Assembly (NCBI GenBank): GCA_024742285.1
Contig: JANSYR010000002.1
Span: 186,001 to 250,000, forward strand
Source of the DNA: a bacterium
GTDB taxonomy: Bacteria; Myxococcota_A; UBA9160; UBA4427
Direction: 5' to 3'
Length of the DNA: 64,000 nt
Positions 24,446-33,251 of the stretch are shown one piece after another. Made by a program: the position numbers and the translations under genes. Every line of letters starts with the position of its first letter. Within the stretch, counting starts at the first letter, position 1. The notes beneath the pieces are model-generated. The model ran no database searches. It worked only from the letters and a program-made list of their open reading frames with translations, and was not told the DNA's origin.

Positions 24446-26635
24446 ATGCCCGAAGTCCACGATTCGTTCTGCCGTTTCTGTCACGCTGCCTGCGCGATCA
24501 AGGTCACCGTCGAAGACGGGCGGCCCGTCAAGGTGATCGGCAGCAAGGACAACCCGGTCTACCACGGATACACGTGCGCGAAGGGGCGCGCGCTCCCCGA
24601 GCAGCACGCGAACCCCCACCGCCTGCTCCAGACGATGAAGCGCGACGACGAGGGCGTGCACCGCCCGATCCCCGTCGAGCAGGCGATGGACGAGATCGCC
24701 GAGAAGGTGGCCCGGATCGTCGAGGAACACGGTCCGCGCTCGGTGGCGCTCTATACCGGGACGTTCTCCTTCCCGTACGCCGCCGGCGCGCCGATGGCGA
24801 GCGCGTGGCTGCGGGCCCTCGGCTCCCCGATGTTCTTCACCAGCGCGACGATCGATCAGCCCGGGAAGATGATCGCGCCGGCCCTCCACGGGACCTGGGG
24901 CGGTGGTCCCTATCACTTCGACGGCGCGGACACCTGGATGCTCTTCGGTGCGAATCCGACCATCTCGAAGTCGATCGGGATTCCCTGCATGAACCCGGCG
25001 AAGCGGCTCCACGACGCCATGAACCGGGGCATGGATCTGATCGTGGTCGATCCGCGGCGGAGCGAAGCCGCGAAGGCGGCGACGGTCTTTCTCCAGCCCA
25101 AGCCCGGGGAGGATCCGACGATCCTGGCCGGCATGATCCGCGTCCTGCTGGCCGAGGATCTCGTCGACCGCGAGTTCGTCTCGAGCTGGACCCGCGGTCT
25201 CGACGAGCTGCGCGAACGGGTCGAGCCCTTCACCCTCGACTACGTGGAGCGACGCGCCGGGGTCCCCGGCGAGGACGTGGCGCGGGCGGCTCGCATCTTC
25301 GCGTCCCACCGCAAAGGCGGGCTGAACATCGGGACCGGGCCCAACATGGCGTCCCGCGGCAACCTGACCGAGTACCTCGGGCTCTGCATGAACACGCTGA
25401 CCGGGCACTGGCGCCGGGAAGGCGAGCTCCTGCCGAACCCCGGCGTGCTGATGGCGCCCAGCCCGAGCAAGGCGCAGGCCTTCGACCCGCACCCGGGCTG
25501 GGGCTTCGGCGAGCACATGCGTGTGCGCAATCTGACGGACACGGCGGCGGGCATGCCGACGGCGGCGCTCGCGGAGGAGATCCTGCTCGAAGGGGAAGGA
25601 CAGGTGAAGGCGCTCTTCAGTGTGGGCGGAAACCCGATGGCGGCGTGGCCGGACCAGGACAAGACCCTCGCGGCGATGAACGCTCTCGATCTGAACGTCA
25701 CCCTCGACATCAAGATGAGCGCGACGGCGAAGCTCGCGGACTACGTGATCGCCCCGAAGCTGTCGCTTGAGGTGCCGGGGATCACGCTTCCGACGGAGTC
25801 CCTCACGCCCTACGCGATGGGCTACCCCGAGCCCTATGCCCAGTACTCCCCCGCGATCGTGGACCCGCCGGAGGGATCCGACGTGATCGAGGAGTGGGAG
25901 TTCTTCTACGGCCTCGCCCAGCGGATGAAGCTCCCGATCACCCTCGCGGCGTCCTACGAGTGGGGCCCGGACATGGAGAAGCCCGAGGTCACGGCGTTCG
26001 ATCTCGACCGGAAGCCCAGCAACGACGAGCTCTTCGAGGCGCTGACGAAGGGCGCGCGGGTTCCGCTCTCGGAGGTCCGCAAGCATCCGGGTGGCGCCGT
26101 CTTCCCGGAAGACGTCGCCGTCGCTGCCGGGGATCCGGACGCGCCGGGTCGGCTCGACTTCGCGGATCGCACGATGATGGGGGAGCTCGCGCAGGTGGCG
26201 GCGGAGCCGGTGGATCGGGACACCTACTACGCGTACCGCCTCGTTTCGCGGCGTCTCCCGGACGTCCACAACTCCGCCGGGCGCGACATTCCGAAGCTCG
26301 TCCGGAAGTGGAGCTACAACCCGGCCTTCATGAATCCAGAAGACCTCGCGGAGCTCGGTCTCGCAGCGGGCGACGTCATCGAGATCACGAGTAGCTATTC
26401 GTCGATCCTGGGCGTCGTGGAGCCGGAGGCGGAGCTGCGGCGCGGCGTCATCTCGATGGCACACGGCTTCGGGGACGCGCCCGGCAGCCCCGACGACAAG
26501 GACGTGCGCAAGATCGGGAGCAACACGGGCCGACTCTCGGCCGCCGATCGGAATTACGACCCCTACTCGGGAATCCCGCTCATGAGCTCGATTCCCGTCA
26601 ACGTGGCGCCGGCGGAAGAGCTGGCGGCGAGCTGA
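24446..26635 (+). CDS. Molybdopterin-dependent oxidoreductase
   Basis: A 729-residue DMSO-reductase-superfamily protein. The N-terminal 4Fe-4S site is complete: C9-x2-C12-x3-C16-x27-C44. The molybdopterin domains follow ('TGTFSFPYAAGAPMA', 'WMLFGANPTISKS', 'IVVDPRRSEAAKA', 'FSVGGNPMAAWP'), with the C-terminal dinucleotide-binding domain near residues 610-725. There is no twin-arginine signal, so it is cytoplasmic. It resembles the acetylene-hydratase/unclassified branch rather than a clear formate dehydrogenase. Electron-transfer subunits are missing next door. It is followed after 22 bp by an SDR gene on the same strand. Confidence 0.85.
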   Translation: MPEVHDSFCRFCHAACAIKVTVEDGRPVKVIGSKDNPVYHGYTCAKGRALPEQHANPHRLLQTMKRDDEGVHRPIPVEQAMDEIAEKVARIVEEHGPRSVALYTGTFSFPYAAGAPMASAWLRALGSPMFFTSATIDQPGKMIAPALHGTWGGGPYHFDGADTWMLFGANPTISKSIGIPCMNPAKRLHDAMNRGMDLIVVDPRRSEAAKAATVFLQPKPGEDPTILAGMIRVLLAEDLVDREFVSSWTRGLDELRERVEPFTLDYVERRAGVPGEDVARAARIFASHRKGGLNIGTGPNMASRGNLTEYLGLCMNTLTGHWRREGELLPNPGVLMAPSPSKAQAFDPHPGWGFGEHMRVRNLTDTAAGMPTAALAEEILLEGEGQVKALFSVGGNPMAAWPDQDKTLAAMNALDLNVTLDIKMSATAKLADYVIAPKLSLEVPGITLPTESLTPYAMGYPEPYAQYSPAIVDPPEGSDVIEEWEFFYGLAQRMKLPITLAASYEWGPDMEKPEVTAFDLDRKPSNDELFEALTKGARVPLSEVRKHPGGAVFPEDVAVAAGDPDAPGRLDFADRTMMGELAQVAAEPVDRDTYYAYRLVSRRLPDVHNSAGRDIPKLVRKWSYNPAFMNPEDLAELGLAAGDVIEITSSYSSILGVVEPEAELRRGVISMAHGFGDAPGSPDDKDVRKIGSNTGRLSAADRNYDPYSGIPLMSSIPVNVAPAEELAAS

Positions 26636-26657
26636 ACGGAAGCGCGGAGGACGGACA

Positions 26658-27431
26658 GTGGGCATTCTGGATCTATCGGGCCGCGGGGCCCTCGTCGTCG
26701 GCGGGGGGCAGGGCATGGGACGAGCGACAGCGCTCCTGCTGGCGCAGGCCGGCGCGAATCCCGCCGTGGTCGATGCGGAGCGGGAGCGCGCCGAGAACGT
26801 CGCGGCGGAGATCGAAGCGCTCGGGCGCAAGTCGGCGGCGCTGAGCGCGGACGTGACGAAGCGAGAGGAGGTCGAAGGCCTGATCGCCGCCGCCGATCAG
26901 GCGGTCGGCCCCCTCGATATCGTCGTCAACATCGTGGGTGGGGCGACCTGGGCGCCGCTGCTGTCCGTCGACGACGCGCACTGGGACCGGAATTTCGACG
27001 TCAACCTCCGGCACCACCTCTACGTCTCACAGACCGCGGCGCGGAACTGGGTCGACCAGGAGCGCCCCGGCGTGCTGTGCATCGTGGCTTCCGTCTCCGG
27101 CATGTTCGGCGCCGCGCGCCACGGGGCCTACGGTGCAGCGAAGGCCGGCGTACTGAGCTTCGTGAAGACGGCCGCCGAGGAATGGTGGCCCCACGGCATC
27201 CGCGTGAACTGCGTCGTGCCCGGGACGGTTCGCACGCCGCGCATGGAGGCCGAGTGGGCCTCGGGCAAGACGCCGCAACCTTCCACGGATCTGCTCGGAA
27301 CGATCGCCGAGCCCGAAGACATCGGCGGCGCGATCACGTTCCTCGTCTCGGACCTGGCGCGAAAGATCACGGGCCAGGCGCTGGTGGTCGATGGCGGCTG
27401 GACCACACGCTTCCCCTACTCGCTCACCTGA
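26658..27431 (+). CDS. SDR family oxidoreductase
   Basis: A 257-residue classical short-chain dehydrogenase. The cofactor motif is GGGQGMGRA near residue 15; the NAG-like motif reads 'NIVGGA' in place of NNAG; the catalytic Ser and YxxxK lie in 'ASVSGMF...HGAYGAAKAG'. It should oxidise or reduce a hydroxy/keto group with NAD(P). The start is GTG 26658, after GGAGGACGG. It lies 22 bp behind the molybdopterin oxidoreductase, so the two are probably co-transcribed. Confidence 0.85.
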   Translation: MGILDLSGRGALVVGGGQGMGRATALLLAQAGANPAVVDAERERAENVAAEIEALGRKSAALSADVTKREEVEGLIAAADQAVGPLDIVVNIVGGATWAPLLSVDDAHWDRNFDVNLRHHLYVSQTAARNWVDQERPGVLCIVASVSGMFGAARHGAYGAAKAGVLSFVKTAAEEWWPHGIRVNCVVPGTVRTPRMEAEWASGKTPQPSTDLLGTIAEPEDIGGAITFLVSDLARKITGQALVVDGGWTTRFPYSLT

Positions 27432-27526
27432 CGCCGTCTGGTGACGCCATCCACCGACGCGAAGGGCCGATCGATCGGAACGCGTCGGCGCGCGAGCTCC
27501 GTCACGGCAGCCTGGAGAAGACCGAG

Positions 27527-28333
27527 ATGTCCGACCTGAACGAAATCTTCGGCCTGAACGATCGCGTCGCCGTCGTGACCGGCGCCGCCTCGGGGATCGG
27601 GCGATCCGTGGCCGAGGTCCTCGCGCAGGCCGGAGCCCGCGTGGTCCTCGGCGATCTCGACGCGGAAGGGGCCGAGGCGACGGCCAAGACCGTGCGCGAG
27701 GCCGGGGGCGAGGCCGTCGCGATGGGCTGCAACGTCGCCGTCCGTGACGAGGTCGACGGGTTGATCGCCCGGGCGGGGAGCGAGTTCGGCGGTCTCGACG
27801 TGCTCTGCAATGTCGCCGGCGTCCCGGCGGATGGTCTCCTCGAGACGCTGACCGACGAAGAAGTCGATCGCGTCGTGGCGATCAACCTGAAGGGCACGCT
27901 CTACGGGTGCCAGGCGGCGATCCCCGCGATGTCGACCCGCGGTGGCGGAAGCATCATCAACGTCTCGTCGGGTGCGATCGATCTCCCGGTTGCAGGCTAC
28001 GGGCTCTATTCCATCACCAAGGCGGCGGTCGCCCAGCTGACCCACAGCCTCGCGCAGGAGGTCGGTGATCGCGGAATCCGCGTGAATGCCCTGGCACCCG
28101 GCGCGACGGTCACGAACTTCACGAAGCGCCGGCTCGAGAGGGACGCCGACGGAAACGTCGACGAGGCGAGCCTCGGCCAGTTCATCGGCTCGATGGAAGC
28201 GATGTCGCCCCTCGGTCGCGTCGGAGAGGCCGTCGACCAGGCCTGGCTCGTGCTCTACCTGGCGTCGGATGCGTCCCGCTTCTGTACCGGACAGATCTGG
28301 CGATCGAACGGCGGCGCCACGACGGGGCGCTGA
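27527..28333 (+). CDS. SDR family oxidoreductase
   Basis: A 268-residue classical SDR. Cofactor motif TGAASGIGR near residue 20; 'NVAGVP' replaces NNAG; the Ser in 'NVSSGAIDL' and 'YSITK' complete the active site. The conserved Asp after strand 2 ('LGDLDAEG') favours NAD(H). It is the last gene of the plus-strand run beginning with the molybdopterin enzyme, 95 bp behind the previous SDR, and is followed by about 1 kb without a gene. Confidence 0.85.
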   Translation: MSDLNEIFGLNDRVAVVTGAASGIGRSVAEVLAQAGARVVLGDLDAEGAEATAKTVREAGGEAVAMGCNVAVRDEVDGLIARAGSEFGGLDVLCNVAGVPADGLLETLTDEEVDRVVAINLKGTLYGCQAAIPAMSTRGGGSIINVSSGAIDLPVAGYGLYSITKAAVAQLTHSLAQEVGDRGIRVNALAPGATVTNFTKRRLERDADGNVDEASLGQFIGSMEAMSPLGRVGEAVDQAWLVLYLASDASRFCTGQIWRSNGGATTGR

Positions 28334-29340
28334 AGCTCCTGCCCTCCGGCTCGAACGCGCGCTGAACAGGCGCAACGTGGCCGGTCGGATCGCACTCGTT
28401 GCGAGTGGTGTTCGCACGGCGTGCACCGATCCCGCGCGGGCGGTCGGCGGTCATCGCCGAGTGACGCAATCGCGTGTCGCTACGTCGATTACCGATTGAC
28501 AAGCGGCGATCTCGACATATTTTGGATTCGTACGTCGCTGCACGGTCGTGGAGGACCGAGGTTCCGTTTTCCGAATTCGGAGGAGGGTCTCGGGCGAGCC
28601 GATCCGAAGAAGGAGTGTCGCGAACGTTCTCGCCGCGGCGCGAGGAGGACCTCGGGTCCTGCCGTGCGCGGATGACGACGCGGACTCCCGACGATCGATC
28701 CCCGATCCGATGCGGCGTGACTCGCTCGTCTTCGATGCCCGAAGGCAGAGTCGGATCCGCCCTCGAGGCGGCTTCGCGACCGGAAGGCACTGACCGGCGA
28801 AGCGTCGTCGCGCTCCGAACGACCGAAGCAACCCATCGTGCGGTCGACGTGCTCGATGCAGCCGCATCGGAGGTCGAGTAGGAAAACGGGTCGAGCTCGT
28901 GAGGATCGAACGAATCGCCGTTGGCGCGCGCAGCCAGGGACGCGTCCCGAGTCGGCGGCGCGCGCGATGGATGGCGTTCGAACGATTCGTTCACGTGTCG
29001 AGTGCGGAGAACAGACCGAGCCCGGGAGCCTCACCCGAACGGGCTTCGAAGAGCGAGGTGGTGCGCGCAGCTCTCTTGACGAGTGACATCGTGTGAGAGG
29101 CCGTGTGTGAGGCGTGGGACGGGGAGTGACCCGTTTCGCGCGAACCCCTTCCGTCGATCCGACCGTGGCGATTCCGCGATCCCCGAACGGTCGAAACCGG
29201 CGGGATACCTCCGTGAGCCCCAACCGCCCCCCAAGATCGAACGAAGATGGCGGCGGGTCGCTTCGGCCGAGCCCAAAGAGTTCCTGAAGCGGTGAAGTCT
29301 GATCGCAAGCCGCCTCGGTCCGGCGCGACGACCGAAAAGC
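28334..29340. other. Gene-free stretch with a promoter-like element
   Basis: About 1 kb with no convincing gene. The open frames here (for example 28474-28881) are Arg/Ser-rich and low in complexity, like out-of-frame translations of GC-rich DNA, and lack ribosome-binding sites. A sigma-70-like promoter at 28496-28523 faces right into it. The right end runs into the tandem repeats at 29341. Confidence 0.5.
28496..28523 (+). promoter_or_regulatory. Sigma-70-like promoter firing into a gene-free stretch
   Basis: TTGACA at 28496-28501, then 16 bp, then TATTTT at 28518-28523, in a locally AT-richer patch. The -35 box is perfect and the -10 box is fair. No gene follows for 0.9 kb on that strand, so the transcript, if real, would be non-coding or antisense to the FAD enzyme gene. 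Confidence 0.4.
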
Positions 29341-29464
29341 GCCGGCGCGTCTTCCGAAAAGCGCCTGCGGCTCAGGAAGAGGCGGCGGCCCTGCCGGCGC
29401 GACTTCCGAAAAGCGCCCGCAGCTCAGGAAGACGCGGCGGCCCTGCCGGCGCGTCTTCCGAAAA
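29341..29464. repeat. 52-bp tandem repeat, two and a third copies, overlapping a gene end
   Basis: Unit 29341-29392 (GCCGGCGCGTCTTCC...GCGGCCCT) is repeated with few changes at 29393-29444 and begins a third time at 29445-29464. Each full unit contains TCTTCC or ACTTCC paired with GGAAGA about 19 bases on, so it can form an imperfect hairpin. The stop codon and last residues of the FAD enzyme lie in copies 2-3. The same residues and stop recur in copy 1, in a different frame because 52 is not a multiple of three. Confidence 0.8.
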
Positions 29465-30857
29465 AAGTCCCGTCGCCGAGCGAGAGCCCGCTGCTGTAGC
29501 CGCCGACGGCGAGCCCGGAGGTCGAGCGTCCCGCGCCGTAGAGCCCGTGGATGACGCGACCCTCCGGATCGAGCACGCGGCCGTCGACATCGGTCGCGAG
29601 CCCGCCGAGGGTGAACACGGCGTACCGCGCGTTGTCCGTCGTGCAGTCGATCGCGCCGAACGGTGCGCTCTCGAGCGGCTGGAGGTAGGGCTCGCGCTTT
29701 CCGAAGAGCGGATCCTCCCCGCGTCGGGCGTGGAGGTTGAAGACGTCGATCGTGGACTCGAGCGCGCCCTCCGGCAGGCCCAGCTCGCGACCGAGCTCGG
29801 CCGGAGTCTCTCCGACGGCGACGAGCTCGAAGCCGTATTCGGCAGGCGTGTAGAACGCGTCGTCGACGATCAGCCAGCACCGGCCTTCCTGGCGGAGAAG
29901 CGCGTAGTCCCCGAGGCGTCCGTAGTACGCGTCCTCGTTGATGAAGCGCTGGCCCTGGGCGTTCACGAGGAGGCCCGCCTTGAGATCCCACGGCTGGGTG
30001 ACGGGGAGCGAGACCGAGACCTTGTCGAGGTGGCGGGTGCCGGCGCCCGCTTCCATTCCGAGGCGGATCCCCGACCCGTCGTCTCCGTCGGCCGCCACCC
30101 GCATCGAGCACTTCTTCGCCGCGGGCACGTAGGCATCGAGCATTTCGTCGTTCAGGACGAAACCACCGGTCGTGATCACGATCCCGCCTCGGGCACGTAC
30201 GTTGCGCGCCTCGCCGAAGGTCTCGATCCGGGCGCCAGAGATCGCGCCATCCCGCTCGCGATAGAGCGCCGAGCAGATCGTGTTGAACGCCGTGCGCGCT
30301 CCGCTCCGTTCGACGGCCTCGCAGAGCACGCTCATGACCTTGTGTCCGGCCGCCCCCGGAACGGCCGCGACGTGGCCACGCGGAGCGGGTCGGGCGAGGT
30401 CGCGGAAGGGATGCACGTTCTCGGAGCCGGACCAGACGAGGCCGTCGTCCGTCGGCGGCTCCCCCGACTGCCCGTAGTAGAAGGTCTCCTTGTACGGGAC
30501 GCCCTGGGCGACGAGCCAGTCGAAGTGCTCGACGGTTCCATCGCAGTAGAGCTCGAGCTTGGCGTCGTCCCGGCCGGGGCCGATCGAGGCCTGCAGGTAC
30601 TTGAGCATCTCCTCCGGAGAGTCCTCGAACCCGCACGCCTTCTGGAGCTTCGTTCCCCCGCCCAGGTAGATCACGCCGCCGGACATCGCGCTCGTTCCGC
30701 CGCCGCCCCCGGCGCGCTCGACGACCAGTACGTCGGCATCCGACTCGCGCGCGGCGAGCGCGGTTGCGGCGCCCGCGGCGCCGAGCCCGACGACGAGGAC
30801 GTCGACCTCCTCGTCGTAGGCGCTGATCGATCCGGCATCGAGGACCTCGGTCTTCAT
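29424..30857 (-). CDS. FAD-dependent oxidoreductase, 3-ketosteroid dehydrogenase/fumarate-reductase-like
   Basis: A 477-residue flavoprotein. The FAD-binding motif is 'VLVVGLGAAGAATALAA' near residue 20, with 'ERAGGGGGTSAMSGG' right after; 'GGIVITTGGFVLNDEML' (near 225-240) and 'LYGAGRSTSGLAVGGYSSG' (near 440) are the FAD_binding_2 blocks shared by fumarate reductases and 3-ketosteroid delta-1-dehydrogenases. It likely introduces or removes a C=C bond next to a ketone. The last 13 residues (FFGRRAGRAAASS) fall inside a 52-bp tandem repeat. It follows an SDR gene by 40 bp on the same strand. Confidence 0.8.
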   Translation of the reverse strand: MKTEVLDAGSISAYDEEVDVLVVGLGAAGAATALAARESDADVLVVERAGGGGGTSAMSGGVIYLGGGTKLQKACGFEDSPEEMLKYLQASIGPGRDDAKLELYCDGTVEHFDWLVAQGVPYKETFYYGQSGEPPTDDGLVWSGSENVHPFRDLARPAPRGHVAAVPGAAGHKVMSVLCEAVERSGARTAFNTICSALYRERDGAISGARIETFGEARNVRARGGIVITTGGFVLNDEMLDAYVPAAKKCSMRVAADGDDGSGIRLGMEAGAGTRHLDKVSVSLPVTQPWDLKAGLLVNAQGQRFINEDAYYGRLGDYALLRQEGRCWLIVDDAFYTPAEYGFELVAVGETPAELGRELGLPEGALESTIDVFNLHARRGEDPLFGKREPYLQPLESAPFGAIDCTTDNARYAVFTLGGLATDVDGRVLDPEGRVIHGLYGAGRSTSGLAVGGYSSGLSLGDGTFFGRRAGRAAASS

Positions 30858-30897
30858 TCCCTCTCCTGATTGGGTGCCGCGAGGCTTCGCGGGTTCG

Positions 30898-31686
30898 TCA
30901 GAGACGGTAACCGCCGTCGACGCCGATGACCTGCCCGGTCATGGGCGCACCCGCGTCCGAGGCGAGCAGGATGCACATCGGCCCGAGCTCGGAGGGCTCT
31001 AGGATCCTGCGCTGGGCACTCTCCGCTTCGGCGCTTGCGCGAGCCTCGGAGTGGCTGATGCCCTGGGCCTTTGCCAGAACGTCGAAGTCCACGAGGTCCG
31101 TATTCGTCCAGCCGGGGCAGACGCAGTTCACGGTGATGCCGTGGCGGGCAAGATCGAGGGCCAGCTGCTTCGTGAGTCCGACCAGGCCGTGCTTGGCCGC
31201 GGTATAGGCGGGGCTCGCTGCGGCGTGTCTCGACGCCCCCGAGCCGATGTTGATGACGCGACCGTGGCCTCGCTCGCGCATCGATCGTACGGCGGCGCGG
31301 GTCGGCCAGTAGGCCGCCGTGAGGTTCAGGCGGAGGTTGGCCTCGAAGCCGTCGTCGTCCTCCGGCTCCCCTGCGAAGAGGTTGGGGTTGCCGCCGGCAT
31401 TCCCGCCGACGTTGTTCACGAGGATGTCGATCCCGCCGAAGCGCTCGATCGCGTGCCGGACCGGCTCGCCCGCGGCGGTCCGGTCGGCCGCATCGGCGAC
31501 GACCGCGGTCGCGCCGATCTCGTCCGCGGTCGTCTCCAGCACGTCCGCGCGCCGGCCCGAGATCACCACCCGGGCGCCGGCCCCGACGAGGGCTGCCGCG
31601 ATGCCGGCGCCGATCCCGCGCGAGCCGCCGGTCACGACGGCGACGCGGTCGCGGAGCAGGGGGCCGAGTTCGGCGGGCGGGGACAT
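30898..31686 (-). CDS. SDR family oxidoreductase
   Basis: A 262-residue classical SDR. TGGSRGIGAG near residue 20 is the cofactor loop, with 'SGRRA' after strand 2 suggesting NADP(H). 'NNVGGN' stands for NNAG. The active site is 'NIGSGASRH...PAYTAAKHG', with the loop between Ser and Tyr one residue shorter than usual. The C-terminus 'GVDGGYRL' is normal. It is the first gene of a two-gene minus-strand unit with the FAD oxidoreductase, whose ketone substrate it could supply. Confidence 0.85.
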   Translation of the reverse strand: MSPPAELGPLLRDRVAVVTGGSRGIGAGIAAALVGAGARVVISGRRADVLETTADEIGATAVVADAADRTAAGEPVRHAIERFGGIDILVNNVGGNAGGNPNLFAGEPEDDDGFEANLRLNLTAAYWPTRAAVRSMRERGHGRVINIGSGASRHAAASPAYTAAKHGLVGLTKQLALDLARHGITVNCVCPGWTNTDLVDFDVLAKAQGISHSEARASAEAESAQRRILEPSELGPMCILLASDAGAPMTGQVIGVDGGYRL

Positions 31687-31837
31687 CTGGATTCCTCTCG
31701 GGCTGGGAACGGGGTCGCGTCCGAAGGCTTAGCCGATCGGCCCCGATGGGCACAGGGGCAGAGGCCCCGATCCGAGGCTTCGTTGACGGCGCCTGCGTTC
31801 CCGGGGATCCTCGGGAGGTACCGGCCGGGAGAGTTTC

Positions 31838-32758
31838 ATGCGGCGCTCGATGTTAAGCCCTGCCCGACGTTCTCTCGCGAGGACCCGTCGCCTGCTCTTC
31901 CTTCTCGTGCCGGCTCTTCTCTTCGGCTGCGGAGGAGCGGGAAGGTCGACCCCTGCCGATTCCGGCCGTGCGTGTGGGGTCGTGCCGGATCGCGTCGACG
32001 CCTGCCTGCTGCGCATGCGCGAAGCGGTTCCGCCGCGCCGTGCCCAGGTGCGAAAATCCGAAGGACTGGTCGACCTCCGCTTCGACGTGTCCGCTTCGGG
32101 CGCGGTGACGAACGTCTCCGTCGCGGCCTCCGTCGGTCATCCGATCTTCGAGACGCGAGCGATCCGGCTTCTCGAAGAGGCACGCTTCGCGCCGGCGATG
32201 CGCGAAGGGCGGCCGGTTCCGGCGGTCGACCAGGAGATCACGATTCCGTTCCGGCTCGTCTGGAACGAGCCGGGGGCATCGAAGGGCAAGCGCGGCAAGC
32301 TGATCCGCGCCGCGGTGGCGATCCGCCGGAACGAAGTCGGACGCGCAAGGGCGTTGCTCGCTCGGATGGACGAGTGGGAGTGGCCCAATCTCTACGAAGC
32401 GATGTCCCGTTCGATGCTCCGAGGGATGGTTCTCCACCTGGAAGGGCGGAGCGCGGAGGCGATTCCGCGACTCGAAGCGGCGACGCGGATGGACGGGGAG
32501 CTGACTTCGCCTGCAATTCATCGGCGGGCCCTGGTCTGGCTCGCGCGGGCGGCCCTCCTGGCGGACGACGACGAGAAGGTCGACGCGGCGCTGGCGAAGA
32601 TCACCGAGCTCGAGGCCCCACGTCGGGATCCGTGGCCGCGTGACATTCAGGCGATCCGACGCCTTCGCGAGGCCGACCGCGAAGTTCGCGCGGCCGTGGA
32701 GCGAAATCGCGAGCGGCGCGGCGAGGGCCGCGAGATCGACACGAAGCCGGCCTCTTGA
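31838..32758 (+). CDS. Lipoprotein with TonB C-terminal-like domain and helical repeats
   Basis: A 306-residue protein with a signal peptide ending in a lipobox (ALLFGC). Residues about 70-145 match the TonB C-terminal fold: 'GLVDLRFDVSASGAVTNVSV', 'FETRAIRLLEEARFAPA', then 'PVPAVDQEITIPFRL'. Residues 155-290 are helical and TPR-like ('VGRARALLARMDEW', 'RSAEAIPRLEAATRMDG'). A lipid-anchored TonB-like domain without the usual N-terminal transmembrane anchor cannot energise receptors in the classical way. It may be a periplasmic adaptor. Neighbours are catabolic genes on the opposite strand. Confidence 0.65.
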   Translation: MRRSMLSPARRSLARTRRLLFLLVPALLFGCGGAGRSTPADSGRACGVVPDRVDACLLRMREAVPPRRAQVRKSEGLVDLRFDVSASGAVTNVSVAASVGHPIFETRAIRLLEEARFAPAMREGRPVPAVDQEITIPFRLVWNEPGASKGKRGKLIRAAVAIRRNEVGRARALLARMDEWEWPNLYEAMSRSMLRGMVLHLEGRSAEAIPRLEAATRMDGELTSPAIHRRALVWLARAALLADDDEKVDAALAKITELEAPRRDPWPRDIQAIRRLREADREVRAAVERNRERRGEGREIDTKPAS

Positions 32759-32799
32759 GCGGGCCGGCGGCGAGCGCACGGGGGCTGGCTCGGCGGGGC

Positions 32800-33216
32800 T
32801 CAGCCCGGCGTGTGCTCGAGCGGCGACTTGTAGTAGCGCGCGACGTCCGCTTCGATCACGTAGACGACGCGACTCGACCACTTGCGCCGCGGGAAGGGCT
32901 TTCCGATGTACTGCTGGGACAGCGCGTCGAGGACGAGGAGGTCGTTGTCGTCGCGCGTCTCGATCACGCGCCCTCGGATGAGCGCCTGCTCGTAGGGGTT
33001 CTCGTAGTCCGTGACCGAGAGGGCCACCCGTCCGTCCTGGGCGAGATTCGCGCCCTTGATGCCCCGGGAATCCGTCGCGATCAGGACGTGGTCCCCCTCA
33101 CGGCCGATCCAGACGGGCTCGACCTTCGGCGAGCCGTCGGGCATGAGCGTCGCGAGGGCCGCGAAATTCGGGGCATCGAGCAACCGTCGCACGTCTTGGT
33201 CGAGAGGCCGGGCCAT
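32800..33216 (-). CDS. Pyridoxamine-5'-phosphate-oxidase-like protein, F420-dependent type
   Basis: A 138-residue split-barrel flavoprotein-fold protein. 'FAALATLMPDGSPKVEPVWIG', 'VLIATDSRGIKGANLAQDGRVALSV' (read as VLIATDSRGIKGANL and AQDGRVALSV) and 'RGRVIETRDD' are the usual blocks of PPOX-class F420-dependent reductases (Rv1155-like). It would bind F420 or FMN and reduce a small molecule. ATG 33216 was chosen at the domain start; the frame extends upstream only as overlap with the SDR gene. It is the last gene of a minus-strand run that includes two SDR genes. Confidence 0.8.
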   Translation of the reverse strand: MARPLDQDVRRLLDAPNFAALATLMPDGSPKVEPVWIGREGDHVLIATDSRGIKGANLAQDGRVALSVTDYENPYEQALIRGRVIETRDDNDLLVLDALSQQYIGKPFPRRKWSSRVVYVIEADVARYYKSPLEHTPG

Positions 33217-33251
33217 GCTGTCCTTTCCTTCGAGGGGCGGCGACCAGAGGA

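Noticed and set aside
28474-28881. 135-codon plus-strand frame after the promoter-like element
   Set aside because: Arg/Ser/Glu-rich without hydrophobic patterning, no ribosome-binding site and a start upstream of the predicted transcript start.
29341-29464. CRISPR array
   Set aside because: The 52-bp units are directly adjacent with no spacers and overlap a gene end; there are no cas genes.
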